Shown here: positions 1 to 9,990 of the stretch, one piece after another
Numbering within the stretch: position 1 is the first letter of the stretch
How the letters are laid out: each line of letters begins with the position of its first letter
Assembly: GCF_029867415.1 (NCBI RefSeq)
Contig: NC_081180.1
Coordinates: 234,895,761-234,959,760, forward strand
Source: Vicia villosa
Lineage: Eukaryota; Streptophyta; Magnoliopsida; Fabales; Fabaceae
Length of the DNA stretch: 64,000 nucleotides
Direction: 5' to 3'
Made by a program: the position numbers and the translations under genes
Notes under the pieces: generated by a model
What the model saw: only the letters and a program-made list of their open reading frames with translations
What the model was told of the DNA's origin: nothing
Database searches by the model: none

Positions 1-1082
1 AACGAGGCCAAGGAGATTATCAGGGAGGTACATGAAGGAACCTTTGGGACCCATGCAAACGGACACTCAATGGCTAGAAAGATACTGCGAGCAGGGTATT
101 ACTGGTTGACAATGGAGGCCGACTGTTTCCAATATGCAAGGACCTGTCACAAGTGCCAAATCTACGCTGACAAGGTGCACGTACCACCAAACCCGTTGAA
201 CGTTCTGAGTTCACCATGGCCATTTGCCATGTGGGGAATCGACATGATAGGGATGATAGAACCTAAAGCTTTGAATGGACACCGATTTATATTGGTTGCC
301 ATAGACTACTTCACCAAATGGGTCGAAGCTGCCTCTTACACCAACGTGACGAGACAAGTAGTCACTCGGTTCATCAAGCATAATATCATATGTCGGTATG
401 GGGTTCCAAGCAGGATTATCACCGATAATGGGTCGAATCTGAACAATAACATGATGAGGGAGCTGTGCGAGGAGTTCAAGATCGAACACCACAATTCTTC
501 ACCATAAGGCCTAAAATGAACGGCGCTGTCGAAGCTGCAAACAAAAATATCAAAAAGATAATACAAAAGATGGTGAAAACATACAAGGATTGGCACGAAA
601 TGCTCCCATTCGCCTTACACGGTTATAGAACCTCGGTGCGTACGTCTACAGGGGCAACCCCCTTCTCCCTAGTCTACGGTATGGAAGCTGTCCTCCCAAT
701 CGAAGTGGAGATCCCGTCACTAAGAGTCATAGCTGACACAAAGTTAGAAGAATCGGAATGGGTAAAAACTCGTTTTGATCAGCTTAATCTCATTGAAGAA
801 AAGCGACTGACAGCCTTGTGTCATGGACAACTCTATCAGAAGAGAATGAAAAAAGCGTTCGATAAGAAGGTCCGACCTCGAACCTACAAAGAAGGTGACA
901 TTGTCCTCAAGAAGATACTGCTACCTCGACTCGACGCTCGTGGAAAATGGACACCAAACTATGAAGGTCCATACATTGTAAAAACGGTGTTCTCAGGAGG
1001 GGCATTAGTCCTCACTACAATGGATGGGAATGAGCTACCGCACCCAATCAACTCGGACGCGGTCAAGAAGTACTATGCCTAG
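1..1082 (+). pseudogene. Integrase (C-terminal part of Ty3/gypsy Pol), frameshifted
   Basis: Integrase catalyses insertion of element cDNA into the genome. Visible in order are the HHCC zinc-binding region (a His-containing block at codons 11-20, then C-H-K-C near base 150), the DDE core (first Asp in VAIDYF near base 300, second in ITDNG near 425, Glu in VEAANK near 530) and a C-terminal tail ending in VKKYYA and a TAG at 1080-1082. The frame breaks at about 502-507: after HHNSSP one base is missing compared with the 21-kb copy, giving a premature stop. The downstream part stays open in another frame, so the damage looks recent. The gene starts before the window. Confidence 0.92.
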
Positions 1083-1797
1083 CAAAAGCAGGATTACCGG
1101 ACATAAGCCGAAGGCAAACTACGAAGGATAGGGTATCGTGTAATCACCTATTTCTGAAGTCGAAGGATTATTGGGGCCCTCGATAACAAAAAGCAACGGC
1201 AGTATTAATATCATTTCTATTTGTCATTTTCTTTCTTCGCATTTCTGTACATTCGCCAATTCAAGGCAATATCAATAAATTTCCTTTTTTGCATACTACA
1301 CTTCATTTCTAATTTCAATACCATTTGCAAAGGATAATTTATTTTTATAAACTTTTAACATGGATTTAACATGAGAAACTTACAAACTTTCAACACAAAA
1401 GCAATAGAATAAGACTATGAAAACTCCGGAAGGCTACAAACGCCCCGCGATGCGATCACTTAAATCTAGCAGAATATCATTACAAAGGATGGTATCAATG
1501 GATTAATCAGACTGAGCCAGAAGTCACAAACAATTCAAAAAGAAAAAGGCAATGGGTGATAAGGAGATGAGTGATAGGTGTCAGGATTATCATATATACA
1601 TTAGTGCATATATTCATCAATATACATACAACATATACATGTGTAAGCATTCACACATACGCATTATACAAACAACAGGGGCATGCGCATGACGCATAAA
1701 CATGATGCATACGCATTTACAAAAAAGAAGAGAACAAAATTCTACACAGGTAAATTCTGCAACAACACTTGCAGATAACCCTGTTGGTGCAGGTGAA

Positions 1798-2354
1798 CTT
1801 GCTAGAACTATAGCAAGCAATCCTATTGGGGTCCAAACTGCGAAAACTTACCAGAACTATGGTAAGTAGGGATCCACAAACTGCGAAAACTTACCAGAAC
1901 TATGGTAAGTAGGGATCCACAAACTGCGAAAACTTACTAGAACTATAGTAAGTGAGGGGTTCACAAACTGCGAAAACTTACCAGAACTATGGTAAGTAGG
2001 GGTTCACAAACTGCGAGTAGCTCACCAGCACTATGGTAAGTGAGAAGTTCACAAACTGCGAGTAGCTTACCAGCACTATGGTAAGTGAGAAGTTCACAAA
2101 CTGCGAGTAGCTTACCAGCACTATGGTAAGTGAGAAGTTCACAAACTGCGAGTAGCTCACCAGCACTATGGTAAGTGAGAAGTTCACAAACTGCGAGTAG
2201 CTTACCAGCACTATGGTAAGTGAGAAGTTCACAAACTGCGAGTAGCTTACCAGCACTATGGTAAGTGAGAGGTTCACAAAATGCGAGTAGCTTACCAGCA
2301 CTATGGTAAGTGAGGGGTCCACAAACTACGGAGGCTTGCTGGCCATAGCAAGCC
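1798..2354 (+). repeat. Tandem array of about 43-45 bp units, each with a short hairpin
   Basis: About a dozen units run head to tail. Most start with CACAAACTGCG and carry an inverted repeat with a 6-base loop. Examples: CTTACCA/TGGTAAG at 1847-1866, CTTACTA/TAGTAAG at 1933-1952, CTTGCTA/TAGCAAG at 1798-1817 and GGCTTGCT/AGCAAGCC at 2333-2354. The early units have GAACTA loops and the later ones GCACTA loops. Because later units are 45 bp (15 codons), one antisense frame stays open, but it only translates the repeat. Confidence 0.92.
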
Positions 2355-2529
2355 GATTACACAACCAACAGAGGTCCTCGCTATGTAAGACTCAGGCTTT
2401 AGCAGGACATTTCGCTTCATCCATACTCAAGCTCAAGGCAAATTTAGGGGCCTTCCAGTATTTAATAACTCTTCGATCGGAACGACGCGAGGTCTACACA
2501 CCCTCTTGTCACCCAATCCAAGGTAATTA

Positions 2530-2541
2530 AATAGGGGCAGC
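2530..2541 (+). promoter_or_regulatory. Polypurine tract (plus-strand primer) of the left Tat/Ogre element
   Basis: AATAGGGGCAGC lies directly before the TG of the 3' LTR. The same AATAGGGGCAGC precedes the 3' LTR of the Ogre element (24729-24740), which supports both element ends. Confidence 0.85.
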
Positions 2542-5447
2542 TGTCATACCCCAAAATTTACCTCCCACACTTCTCTCATAACAAAGGCAAGTCCAAATCT
2601 CAAAGACATGGCTCATTCAAATGATCCAGATAATTCACAGTCAACTGATTCAAACTGAAAGGTCAATCATAATCAAGGCATGATTCAAACCATAATCATT
2701 GGGCAAACATCAAGTATGGGGTGCATAACCATCATTTGATCAAGAATTGATCATGATTCCATTAATAGAAACTCAGAGATGAACAAATACAAAAAGGTTC
2801 AAATTAGGGTTTCTTAGGAGAAAGTCAACCCAACTTTGACTGGGCATAACTTTCACATGGAACATCAGAAATTCCCCACTCAAAGCCTATTTTGAAGGAA
2901 ATTGGATTCTCTACAACTTTGTGTCTCACAAGCCAGGGCTAGAAATGCTTCATTTAAGAGATACAAGGCAAAAGATTACAGGTCATTTTCAGGCATCCTT
3001 CAAAAGCAGTTTTTTCCCAAAGAGAGTATGATCAAGATAAAAGCTTCAAATGAAAAATATGTTCCAAAGTGGCTTGTAAAGGACCTCTTGAGGTTTCTAA
3101 AGAGTATTAGAACTCCCTCATAGCTCAAAAATTGAAGGAGATATGCTTGATCAAAGTTGGTGAATTTGTGAGGGTCAAAAATGAAAAAAAGAGGTTCAGA
3201 TGGAGAAAATTCGCATATGGGCTCATGGTTTCTTGTTACACTCTTGGTCCATGAGACTTTAGCATACCTAAATGTATTTCCCACGAAATTTTAACATTAT
3301 ATTTAATTTAATATGTTTTTTATTTCATTTTAATGATTTAATTAACATGGAAATCAAATATTTTGTAAGAAAATAGATCTTTAAGTATTTCCAATTACAA
3401 TTAATGTCTCAAATATGTCTAATTTCGTGCATACATGGATTGGAAAGATTTGATACAATATTGGCCAAAATAAGAAGCTTGCCATTCAAGAAAGAAATCA
3501 AATATTCAAATATGGCAAGAGTGGATTCAAAGACTTTGGGCACTATTTGTTAACCTAATTTTGTTCTCCTATAAGTACCAAACACAAGCCATAGGGTTAG
3601 GGGACGAAATTCGGAGAGAGGAGGCACTTGCAAGAACCAAGAAAATCACCCAAAAACTTGAATTCGGTTTTGGCAAATTAGGAGCTTTCAACAAGAACTA
3701 AAGGTTGCAAAAGCTTCCTTGGATCATTTGGAACGTGTCTGGATCGTCATACTTCGTCAACACCCCCAGAATTTCTCCAAACAAGCCCAGGTAAGTCGCT
3801 CTGAATTTTGATTCGATTAGCGTAATATAGGCATTCCCATGGTGTTTTGATCGTGTATTCTGTTTGTTCTTAATGCCCTGATTGTTTCTGGATTGTTTAT
3901 ATGAAGTTTGTGTGTTCCAATCGTACTTTGCCATTGATGACCGTTTAAGCTTTTAGGGTTTTAGATTGGGGTTTTTCAATAGAAGTAAAATTAGAAGGAA
4001 ATAGGAGCATGGTTAAGTTCGCGTGGTTGGGACGAGTAGAATGATAGGGTCGCGCCATATTTATTTGCCCATACGAGCTATTCGCTATTTTTGTAGTTTG
4101 CAGTTGCTACGGAAAATTCCTAGCAAATTGGTGGTTAAAAGTGCAGGTTCTTTTGTCTTCTTGGGGAAGACGAATGCGTGTCCCATTCTGGTTGGACAAT
4201 TTCAAATCGCGCGCGCGTTTTAGTGGGTGTTGTTATGTTTTGCATATGTTGAACGGCGCGCATCCCTCTAACAGAATTGTGTGTTGGTTGAGATGGTGAG
4301 TGCGCGCGTATTTGTCCCAAGGGTCCAGGGTTCGATCCCTGGCCCTTTCAACTATTTTTATCTAAATATGTATTCTTGATCCCATGCTCTGCGTGCCACC
4401 AGCCTTACCATGGTCCTATAGATCTGAGCCTTAGAATCACTAGCCACATGGATCCGGCGCACCTGGTACTTGATGCCTATAACATGAGCCCTCATGAATA
4501 TCACATTGAATCATAATCTCAATAAAACCTATTTTCTTTTAATTATTTTGTTTTCTTTTAATTAAAATACTAATTTTAATATATATTAATTATATTTTTT
4601 TTAATAAAATAAATACATGATAATTATATTAAAATTTCTAATTTGTTATTCGCGCCGATTAAATCGATTAATCGCTGTGGTTAACAATAATTTTAATTAA
4701 AATACCATTTTAATTAAAATAAAATCCAACTAAATTCGATTAAATGGCTGCAATCATCTTATTGATTGTGGTGATTAATCTTGCCTTATTATTTAATTTA
4801 ATTTGTTATTATTTGTAGTCGTGTTAATCGATTATGAGAGGTAACAATATAAAAAAATAAAATTAATAAATAAGTAAAATACAAATAAGTTGTTATTAGT
4901 GATAATCGAATTAATCGATTTGAATTGGTAACAATGCAAATCCTTAATCTTTTAACTATGGTGATCAAACCTATTGATCATCGCGGTTAATTGTGCCAAA
5001 TCAGGGTTGTACGCCCCAAACCCTAATAATTCTAAAATCCATTCAAAACTACGAAACGAATAAAACTGCGATAGGCTAGCCAAAAAGCCTCTAAAAAAAA
5101 CACATCTAAACAAATTCAACTCTAAGGGGCGTACAACCCTCCCCGAACTACGTAGACTCTGATCCTCCCTAAGGAGGTACGTAGGCACTTGGCAACAAGG
5201 CGAGTCCCCCTCTTCAAAATCTCAATCATGTCATTATAATTTTGTTTGCCACATTTCTTTACAAACCCTGCCATGCAACCCTAATCTTTGAACATTAGCC
5301 TTTAGGAAAGGGCTGAGGGTGCCTAACACCTTCCCTTAGCCTGATTATAATAACTTACCCTCAATCTCTTATCTGCGTAGGGTTTCCTATTCGCCCTTCA
5401 GAATAGGTGGCGACTCGAAAGCTGAAATTTTTAGGCAGGTTGCTACA
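2542..5447 (+). repeat. 3' LTR of the left Tat/Ogre element
   Basis: The LTR runs from TGTCATACCCC (2542) to GGTTGCTACA (5447). The 3' end carries the GGTGCCTAACACCTTCCCT and GGTGGCGACTCG motifs that also occur in related form near the 3' ends of the Ogre LTRs. The middle (4500-4950) is very AT-rich with repeated ATCGATTAATCG-like words. No coding region is seen. The only other structure noticed is a tRNA-like segment at 4285-4345. Confidence 0.85.
4285..4345 (+). other. tRNA-like A-box/B-box segment inside the LTR
   Basis: TGGTTGAGATG at 4285 fits the pol III A-box pattern TRGYNNARNNG. GGTTCGATCCC at 4329 fits the B-box. Their 44-base spacing is the spacing in a tRNA gene. A perfect 6-bp stem (CCAGGG/CCCTGG) surrounds the B-box loop, but the loop is one base short of a normal T-loop and no convincing acceptor or anticodon stem is seen. 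It may be a tRNA-derived (SINE-head) relic or chance. Confidence 0.35.
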
Positions 5448-6728
5448 CTGATAGATTCACAATGAACTCATTCACCAGCATTTCATAGCACTTAGAGAAA
5501 TGGGTAACAGTCTTCTTTAGCCCAGCTTCATGTATCAGGTCCATGATTTCCTTACTCTCAAGAGCATTCTGAGCCAACTCCCTTTCCAAGGCCAACATGT
5601 TCTGGTAGACATATTTCCACTTGTTGACACTAGAAGAATAATGAAAGGAGATATTATCAATAGGTACCTCAGGCACACTAGCAGCAAGCTTGCTAGTTGT
5701 TGGCTTCTTCCTTAGAGGAATGTCTTGGACATCAACATCAACATCTGGGTTAGAGTCAGTAATGACTTTAGACTTCCTTTTCTTGGGGACAACCTTGCTC
5801 CAAGATTTGGTGGGACCAACAGAAGCAATTTTAGATACAACTTTACTCTTAATGGGGCATGTAGAAGTAATTTTTGGAATTGCTTTCCTCTTGATAGGGC
5901 CAGTAGAGGTGCTTTTAAGAACAACCTTCCTCTTAGGAGGACTTTGATCAATAGCCTTCTTCCCTTTCCTTGTCATGAGATGTTTTTCTATGCTAGCGTT
6001 CACATTAGCAACCAGATTACTATTAAACATATCATCAAGATCAACAACTTTTGTACCTACAACAGCTTCAGGTTCAGCCTCAGTATTGTCATTAACATTC
6101 TGAGTAACATCAGTATTATCATCATCTTGTTGAGCTTCATCATCATGCTCTTCCTCCTCAGCCATTTGTACATCACCATCAAGAGTGTGTACGTTATCAT
6201 CAGCCATATGGGCATCACCACTAGACATGTGGACATCATCATCATCATCATTAGTAGACTTCCCTATGATATCTTCCCTAGGTCCAACATTGGGTTCAGG
6301 GTTCTGAGGGCGTTCAGAAATCACAGATTGCAGAGGGACTGATATCCCAGGAACCTGATGTTTTTATCCAAGATCCTAGTAATAATTTTAACAATGGCAT
6401 TGTGGACATACTCTGATCCTTCCTTAGTCAAGTCTTCATGAGGAGTAGAAGATGAAGGGTTAGAGACCTTACCATGAATAGTTTCTTTTGGTCTTCTTGC
6501 ATGGGGGGTGCGAGTCTTCTTCATAGCAAGATTTTCTTCAGTCACCATCCTCAATGGAGCAACATCAAGAACTTGATTAGGGTAGGCAGGTTCTGTTCTT
6601 GGAACAGATTCAAGAGCAGCGATGGGGGACATCTTCTTGGGAGAGGAAGATTCTGAAGATTGAGACATTTTTGAGAGCTTTGAGAGAAATGCAGATTTTG
6701 TTCGTTGAGAGTGAGGAAGATGAAACAA
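5448..6728 (-). pseudogene. Env-like ORF of the SIRE-type copia element, interrupted and frameshifted
   Basis: This is the ORF that follows Pol in SIRE/Maximus elements. Its product is called env-like, but its function is unknown. The N-terminal segment (6728 down to 6324) starts near MSQSSESSSPKK and is Ser/Pro-rich. The second segment (6324 down to 5448), in another frame, has an Asp/Glu-rich stretch of HMADD-type repeats, then a Lys/Ser/Pro-rich region with repeated K-x-V/I-x-K-x-TS units, then a conserved block with ALERELAQ and KCYEMLVNEFIVN. A frameshift near 6324-6360 separates the two. The LTR of the left gypsy element cuts the C-terminus at 5447/5448. I see no clear signal peptide or transmembrane segment in what remains. 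Confidence 0.8.
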
Positions 6729-6898
6729 TTTAGTAGGTTCTTGATAGTGATAGTGTGTGAAGAGGTGAGTTTGATATGATTACAAGAGAGGAGGGAACTT
6801 AAGGTCTTTCCTAATCAGCAGCCACTTCAAGTATGAGTCATTTAAATTGTCCAAATAATTATTCCCTTATAACTTTAATTGTTATAATTCCTCATAGA

Positions 6899-7458
6899 GA
6901 CATATTCCTAACTTGCCCCTCAAGTTTTCAAATTTAGTAGCATCAAGAGCCTTTGTGAGAATGTCAAATAGTTGCAATTCAGTGGACACATGTTATAAGC
7001 AAATCACTTTATCTTCTACAAGTTCCCTTATAAGGTGATGTCTAATATCAATATGCTTGGTTCTACTATGCTGGATAGGATTCTTGGATATGTTGATGGC
7101 ACTAAGATTGTCACAGTATAATGTCATGACATTTTGTATGACATTGTATTCAGTTAACATTTGCTTCACCCAAACCAGTTGGGAACAGCTGCTACCAGCT
7201 GCTATGTACAGCTTCAGTAGTAGATAATGAGACGCAATTTTGCTTCTTGCTGAACCATGATATGAGATTGTTCCCTAAGAAGAAACATCCTCCAGATGTG
7301 CTTTTTCTGTCATCAGCACTTCCAACCCAATCAACATCAAAATACCCAGATAAGATAGGTTCACACCCATGAGAATATAGCATACCATAATCACAAGTCC
7401 CATTCACATATTTGAGAATCCTTTTGACTTGATTTATGTGACTCACTTTGGGTTCTGC
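6899..7458 (-). pseudogene. RNase H end of copia Pol (SIRE type), degenerate
   Basis: The open stretch 7446-7192 reads VKRILKYVNGTCDYG and then DVDWVGSADDRKSTSG, the usual start of copia RNase H, and continues to LSTTEA. Beyond a frame break the expected continuation can still be followed at DNA level (codons for YCDNLSAI, then an LTKALD-like end near 6930). RNase H removes template RNA during reverse transcription. An in-frame TAA at 7459-7461 separates it from the RT, and a further stop occurs near 6995. Confidence 0.82.
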
Positions 7459-8556
7459 TTAATATCTAGCACACACTCCAACTGCAAAAGCAATATCAGG
7501 TCTGCTAGCTGTTAGATACAGCAGGCTCCCTATCATACTCCTATACAGACTTTGGTCAACACTAGTACCACATTCATCTTTAGATAACTTTAGATGAGTA
7601 GGTGCAGGTGTTCTTTTGTGACTAGCATTATCCATTACAAACTTTTTGACAATATTCTTGGCATATTTGCTTTGAGAGAGGAAAATGGAGTCTTCCATTT
7701 GTTTAACTTGCAGCCCAAGAAAATATGTCAATTCTCCAACAAGACTCATCTCAAACTCAGATTGCATTTGATTGACAAATTTTTTAACCATCCTATCTAA
7801 CATCCCACCAAAAACTATATCATCCACATATATCTGAGCTATCATGATTTTTCCACCTTCATCCTTCACAAAGAGGGTTTTGTCTATCCCTCCTTTCCTG
7901 TAGCCATTTATAGTCAGAAACTCAGTCAATCTTTCAGACCAAGCTCTAGGAGTTTGTTTTAATTCATAGAGGGCCTTTCTTAACTTGTATACATGGTTTG
8001 GAAGGTTAGAATCAGCAAACCCTTTAGGTTTATCCACATATACTTCCTCATTCAAGTATCCATTCAAGAAGGCACTTTTTACATCCATATGGAATAATTT
8101 GAACTTCAAGATGCAGGCTACTCTTAACAGCAATATTATTGACTCTAGTATTGCAACAGGTGCAAAAGTTTCATCAAAATCAACCCCTTCAACTTGAGTA
8201 TAACCTTGAGCCACCAGCCTTACTTTATTTCTAGTTATAACTCCCTTTTCATCAGACTTGTTCTTGTATATCTACTTGGTACCAATAATGTTTGTTCCTT
8301 CAGGTCTTGGGACCAATTCCCATACTTTATTTCTTTTGAACTGTTCCAATTCATCTTGCATGGCATTGATCTAAAACTCATCAGTCAGAGCTTCCTTCAC
8401 AATTTTTGGTTCTATTTTGGATACAAAGCATGAGTTTGATATAATCTCTCTAGATCTAGTAATTATACCACTGCTGGGATCTCCTATGATAAGCTCTTTG
8501 GGATGATCTTTTTGAATTCTAATAGAAGTTCCTTTGTTGGGTGCTTCTGACTCAGA
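7459..8556 (-). pseudogene. Reverse transcriptase of copia Pol (SIRE type) with in-frame stops
   Basis: Reverse transcriptase copies element RNA to cDNA. The frame 8214-7459 shows the copia RT landmarks: QGYTQVEGVDFDETFAPVA, MDVKSAFLNG, YGLKQ-like YELKQTPRAW, the catalytic IYVDDIVFG and YFLGLQVKQ, ending in DIAFAVGVCARY before TAA. Upstream the same frame runs back towards INT but is interrupted by TAG at 8272-8274 and 8371-8373, each where the family normally has Trp. The YVDD core is intact, so the defects are nonsense changes rather than loss of catalytic residues. Confidence 0.9.
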
Positions 8557-9990
8557 TTATGGAGGAGTATCATTGAGATCTTCAATTTTGACTGATCCTT
8601 CAGCTTGAGTTTCAAAGAATGTTCCAACATCCTCTGTGACATTGGAGTCTTCATGCTGGTCATCAATAATAACATTGATGGATTCCATCAAGACTTGTGT
8701 TCTGGAGTTGAATACTCTATATGCTCTACTGTTTGTAGAGTATCCCAGGAATATACCTTCATCACTTTTGGGATCCATTTTCCTTCTTTGTTCACAATCT
8801 GTAAAAATGTAGCACTTGCTTCCAAATACATGAAAGTACTTTACAGTAGGTTTCCTTCCTTTCCATATTTCATACAGAGTGGAAGAAATTTCCTTTCTCA
8901 ATGTGACTCTGTTATGAACATAGCAAGTTGTATTCATTGCTTCAGCCCAAAAGTATATAGGTAGCTTATTTGCATGGATCATAGCTCTACCAGATTCTTG
9001 AATAGTCCTGTTTTTCCTTTCCACTACTCCATTTTGCTGAGGAGTGATAGGTGAAGAAAATTCATGACGGATTCCTTCAGAAGAGCATAATTCAGCAAAT
9101 TTGGAATTTTCAAACACCTTCCCATGATCACTCCTGATTCTGACCACACCACTTTCCTTCTCTCTTTGAAGTCTTGTACATAGGTCTTTGAACACATCAA
9201 ACACATTTGATTTTTCTCTTATGAAGCTTATCCAGGTGTATCTAGAGTAGTCATCAACCACCACATAAGCATACTTCTTTCCACCAAGACTCTCTACCTG
9301 CATTGGTCCCATAACATCCATGTGCAACAGTTCTAGAATTTTGGAAGTGGTAAGATGTCTAATCTTTGGGTGTGACATCTTGGTTTGCTTGCCAACCTGA
9401 CATTCACCACATATTTTTCCTTCATCAATTTTCAGCTTTGGGATTCCTCTCACAGCCTCCTTGGATATGATCTTCTTCATCCCTCTTAGATGTAGATGTC
9501 CAAGTTTTTGATGCCACAGTTTAACCTCTTTTTCTTCTTTTTCCATAGAGCATATAGAGGAATAATTATGGGTTTTAGGCTCCCACAAGTAGAAGTTGTC
9601 TTTATATCTGAATCCCTTCATGACTTCCTCATCCAGTTGTGACACACATTCATCTTTAGTAAATGTGACATTGAAGCCTTGATCACATAGTTGACTGATG
9701 CTGATAAGATTTGCAGTCAGTCCTTTTACCAGCAGAACATTGTCCAGTTTTGGAACTCCAGGACATTCTAGTTTTCCAACTCCTTTGATCTCTCCTTTAA
9801 CTTCATCACCAAAGGTCACATAGCTAGTGGAATGAGGTTTGATATCTACTAATAGGTTCTTTATTCCAATCATGTGCTTTGAGCAACCACTATCAAAGTA
9901 CCAGTCTTCTTTGGCTGACACCCTTAGAGAAGTGTGGGCTATTAAGGCAGTAGCTTTAGCATCCCATTGTTGTTGCTTGATAGGAACATT
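8557..9990 (-). pseudogene. Protease and integrase of copia Pol (SIRE type)
   Basis: A long frame (9921-8557, 454 codons, continuing upstream of the first Met) holds an aspartic protease core WYFDSGCSKHM, a gag-pre-integrase zinc region (WHQKLGHLHL, then C-G-E-C) and the integrase core with first Asp in LLHMDVMGPM, second in IRSDHGKVF and Glu in PQQNGVVERKNRT. The C-terminal part has the usual FGSKCYIF and EGIFLGYS blocks. It ends at a TAA (8557-8559) in the INT-RT linker. Protease matures the polyprotein and integrase inserts the cDNA. No defect is seen inside these domains, only at the exit into RT. Confidence 0.9.

Larger units (their letters stand above)
1083..2541 (+). other. 3' UTR of the left Tat/Ogre element
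   Basis: No coding region is visible between the integrase stop and the 3' LTR. The stretch holds a low-complexity CAT/ACGCAT-rich part (about 1585-1725), the hairpin-bearing tandem array (1798-2354) and a terminal polypurine tract. Long 3' UTRs with tandem repeats are typical of Ogre-group elements. Confidence 0.75.
1..5447 (+). mobile_element. Ty3/gypsy retrotransposon of Tat/Ogre lineage, 3' part
   Basis: The left edge cuts into an LTR retrotransposon reading left to right: end of the integrase, a long 3' UTR with a tandem array, a polypurine tract and one LTR of 2906 bp beginning TG and ending CA. The integrase is close to that of the Ogre element at 19830-21752, which places it in the Tat/Ogre group. 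The right boundary falls exactly where an env-like ORF of another element resumes at 5448, so it is an insertion into that ORF. The 5' LTR and the other target-duplication copy lie outside the window. Confidence 0.9.

Noticed and set aside
1987..2322. Minus-strand 111-codon frame with 15-residue repeats (VLVSYSQFVN units)
   Set aside because: It is only the translation of the 45-bp tandem hairpin array. The period is a multiple of three, so the frame stays open by chance.
1830..2333. CRISPR-like array of regular repeats
   Set aside because: Units are contiguous with no unique spacers, lie in a plant retrotransposon 3' UTR and there are no cas genes.
4285..4345. A functional tRNA gene
   Set aside because: The T-loop is one base short and no proper acceptor or anticodon stem can be drawn, so it is kept only as a tRNA-like segment.
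5725..6342. Plus-strand 205-codon frame opposite the env-like ORF
   Set aside because: It is the antisense shadow of repetitive acidic codons (CAT/ATC repeats) and has no recognisable domain.
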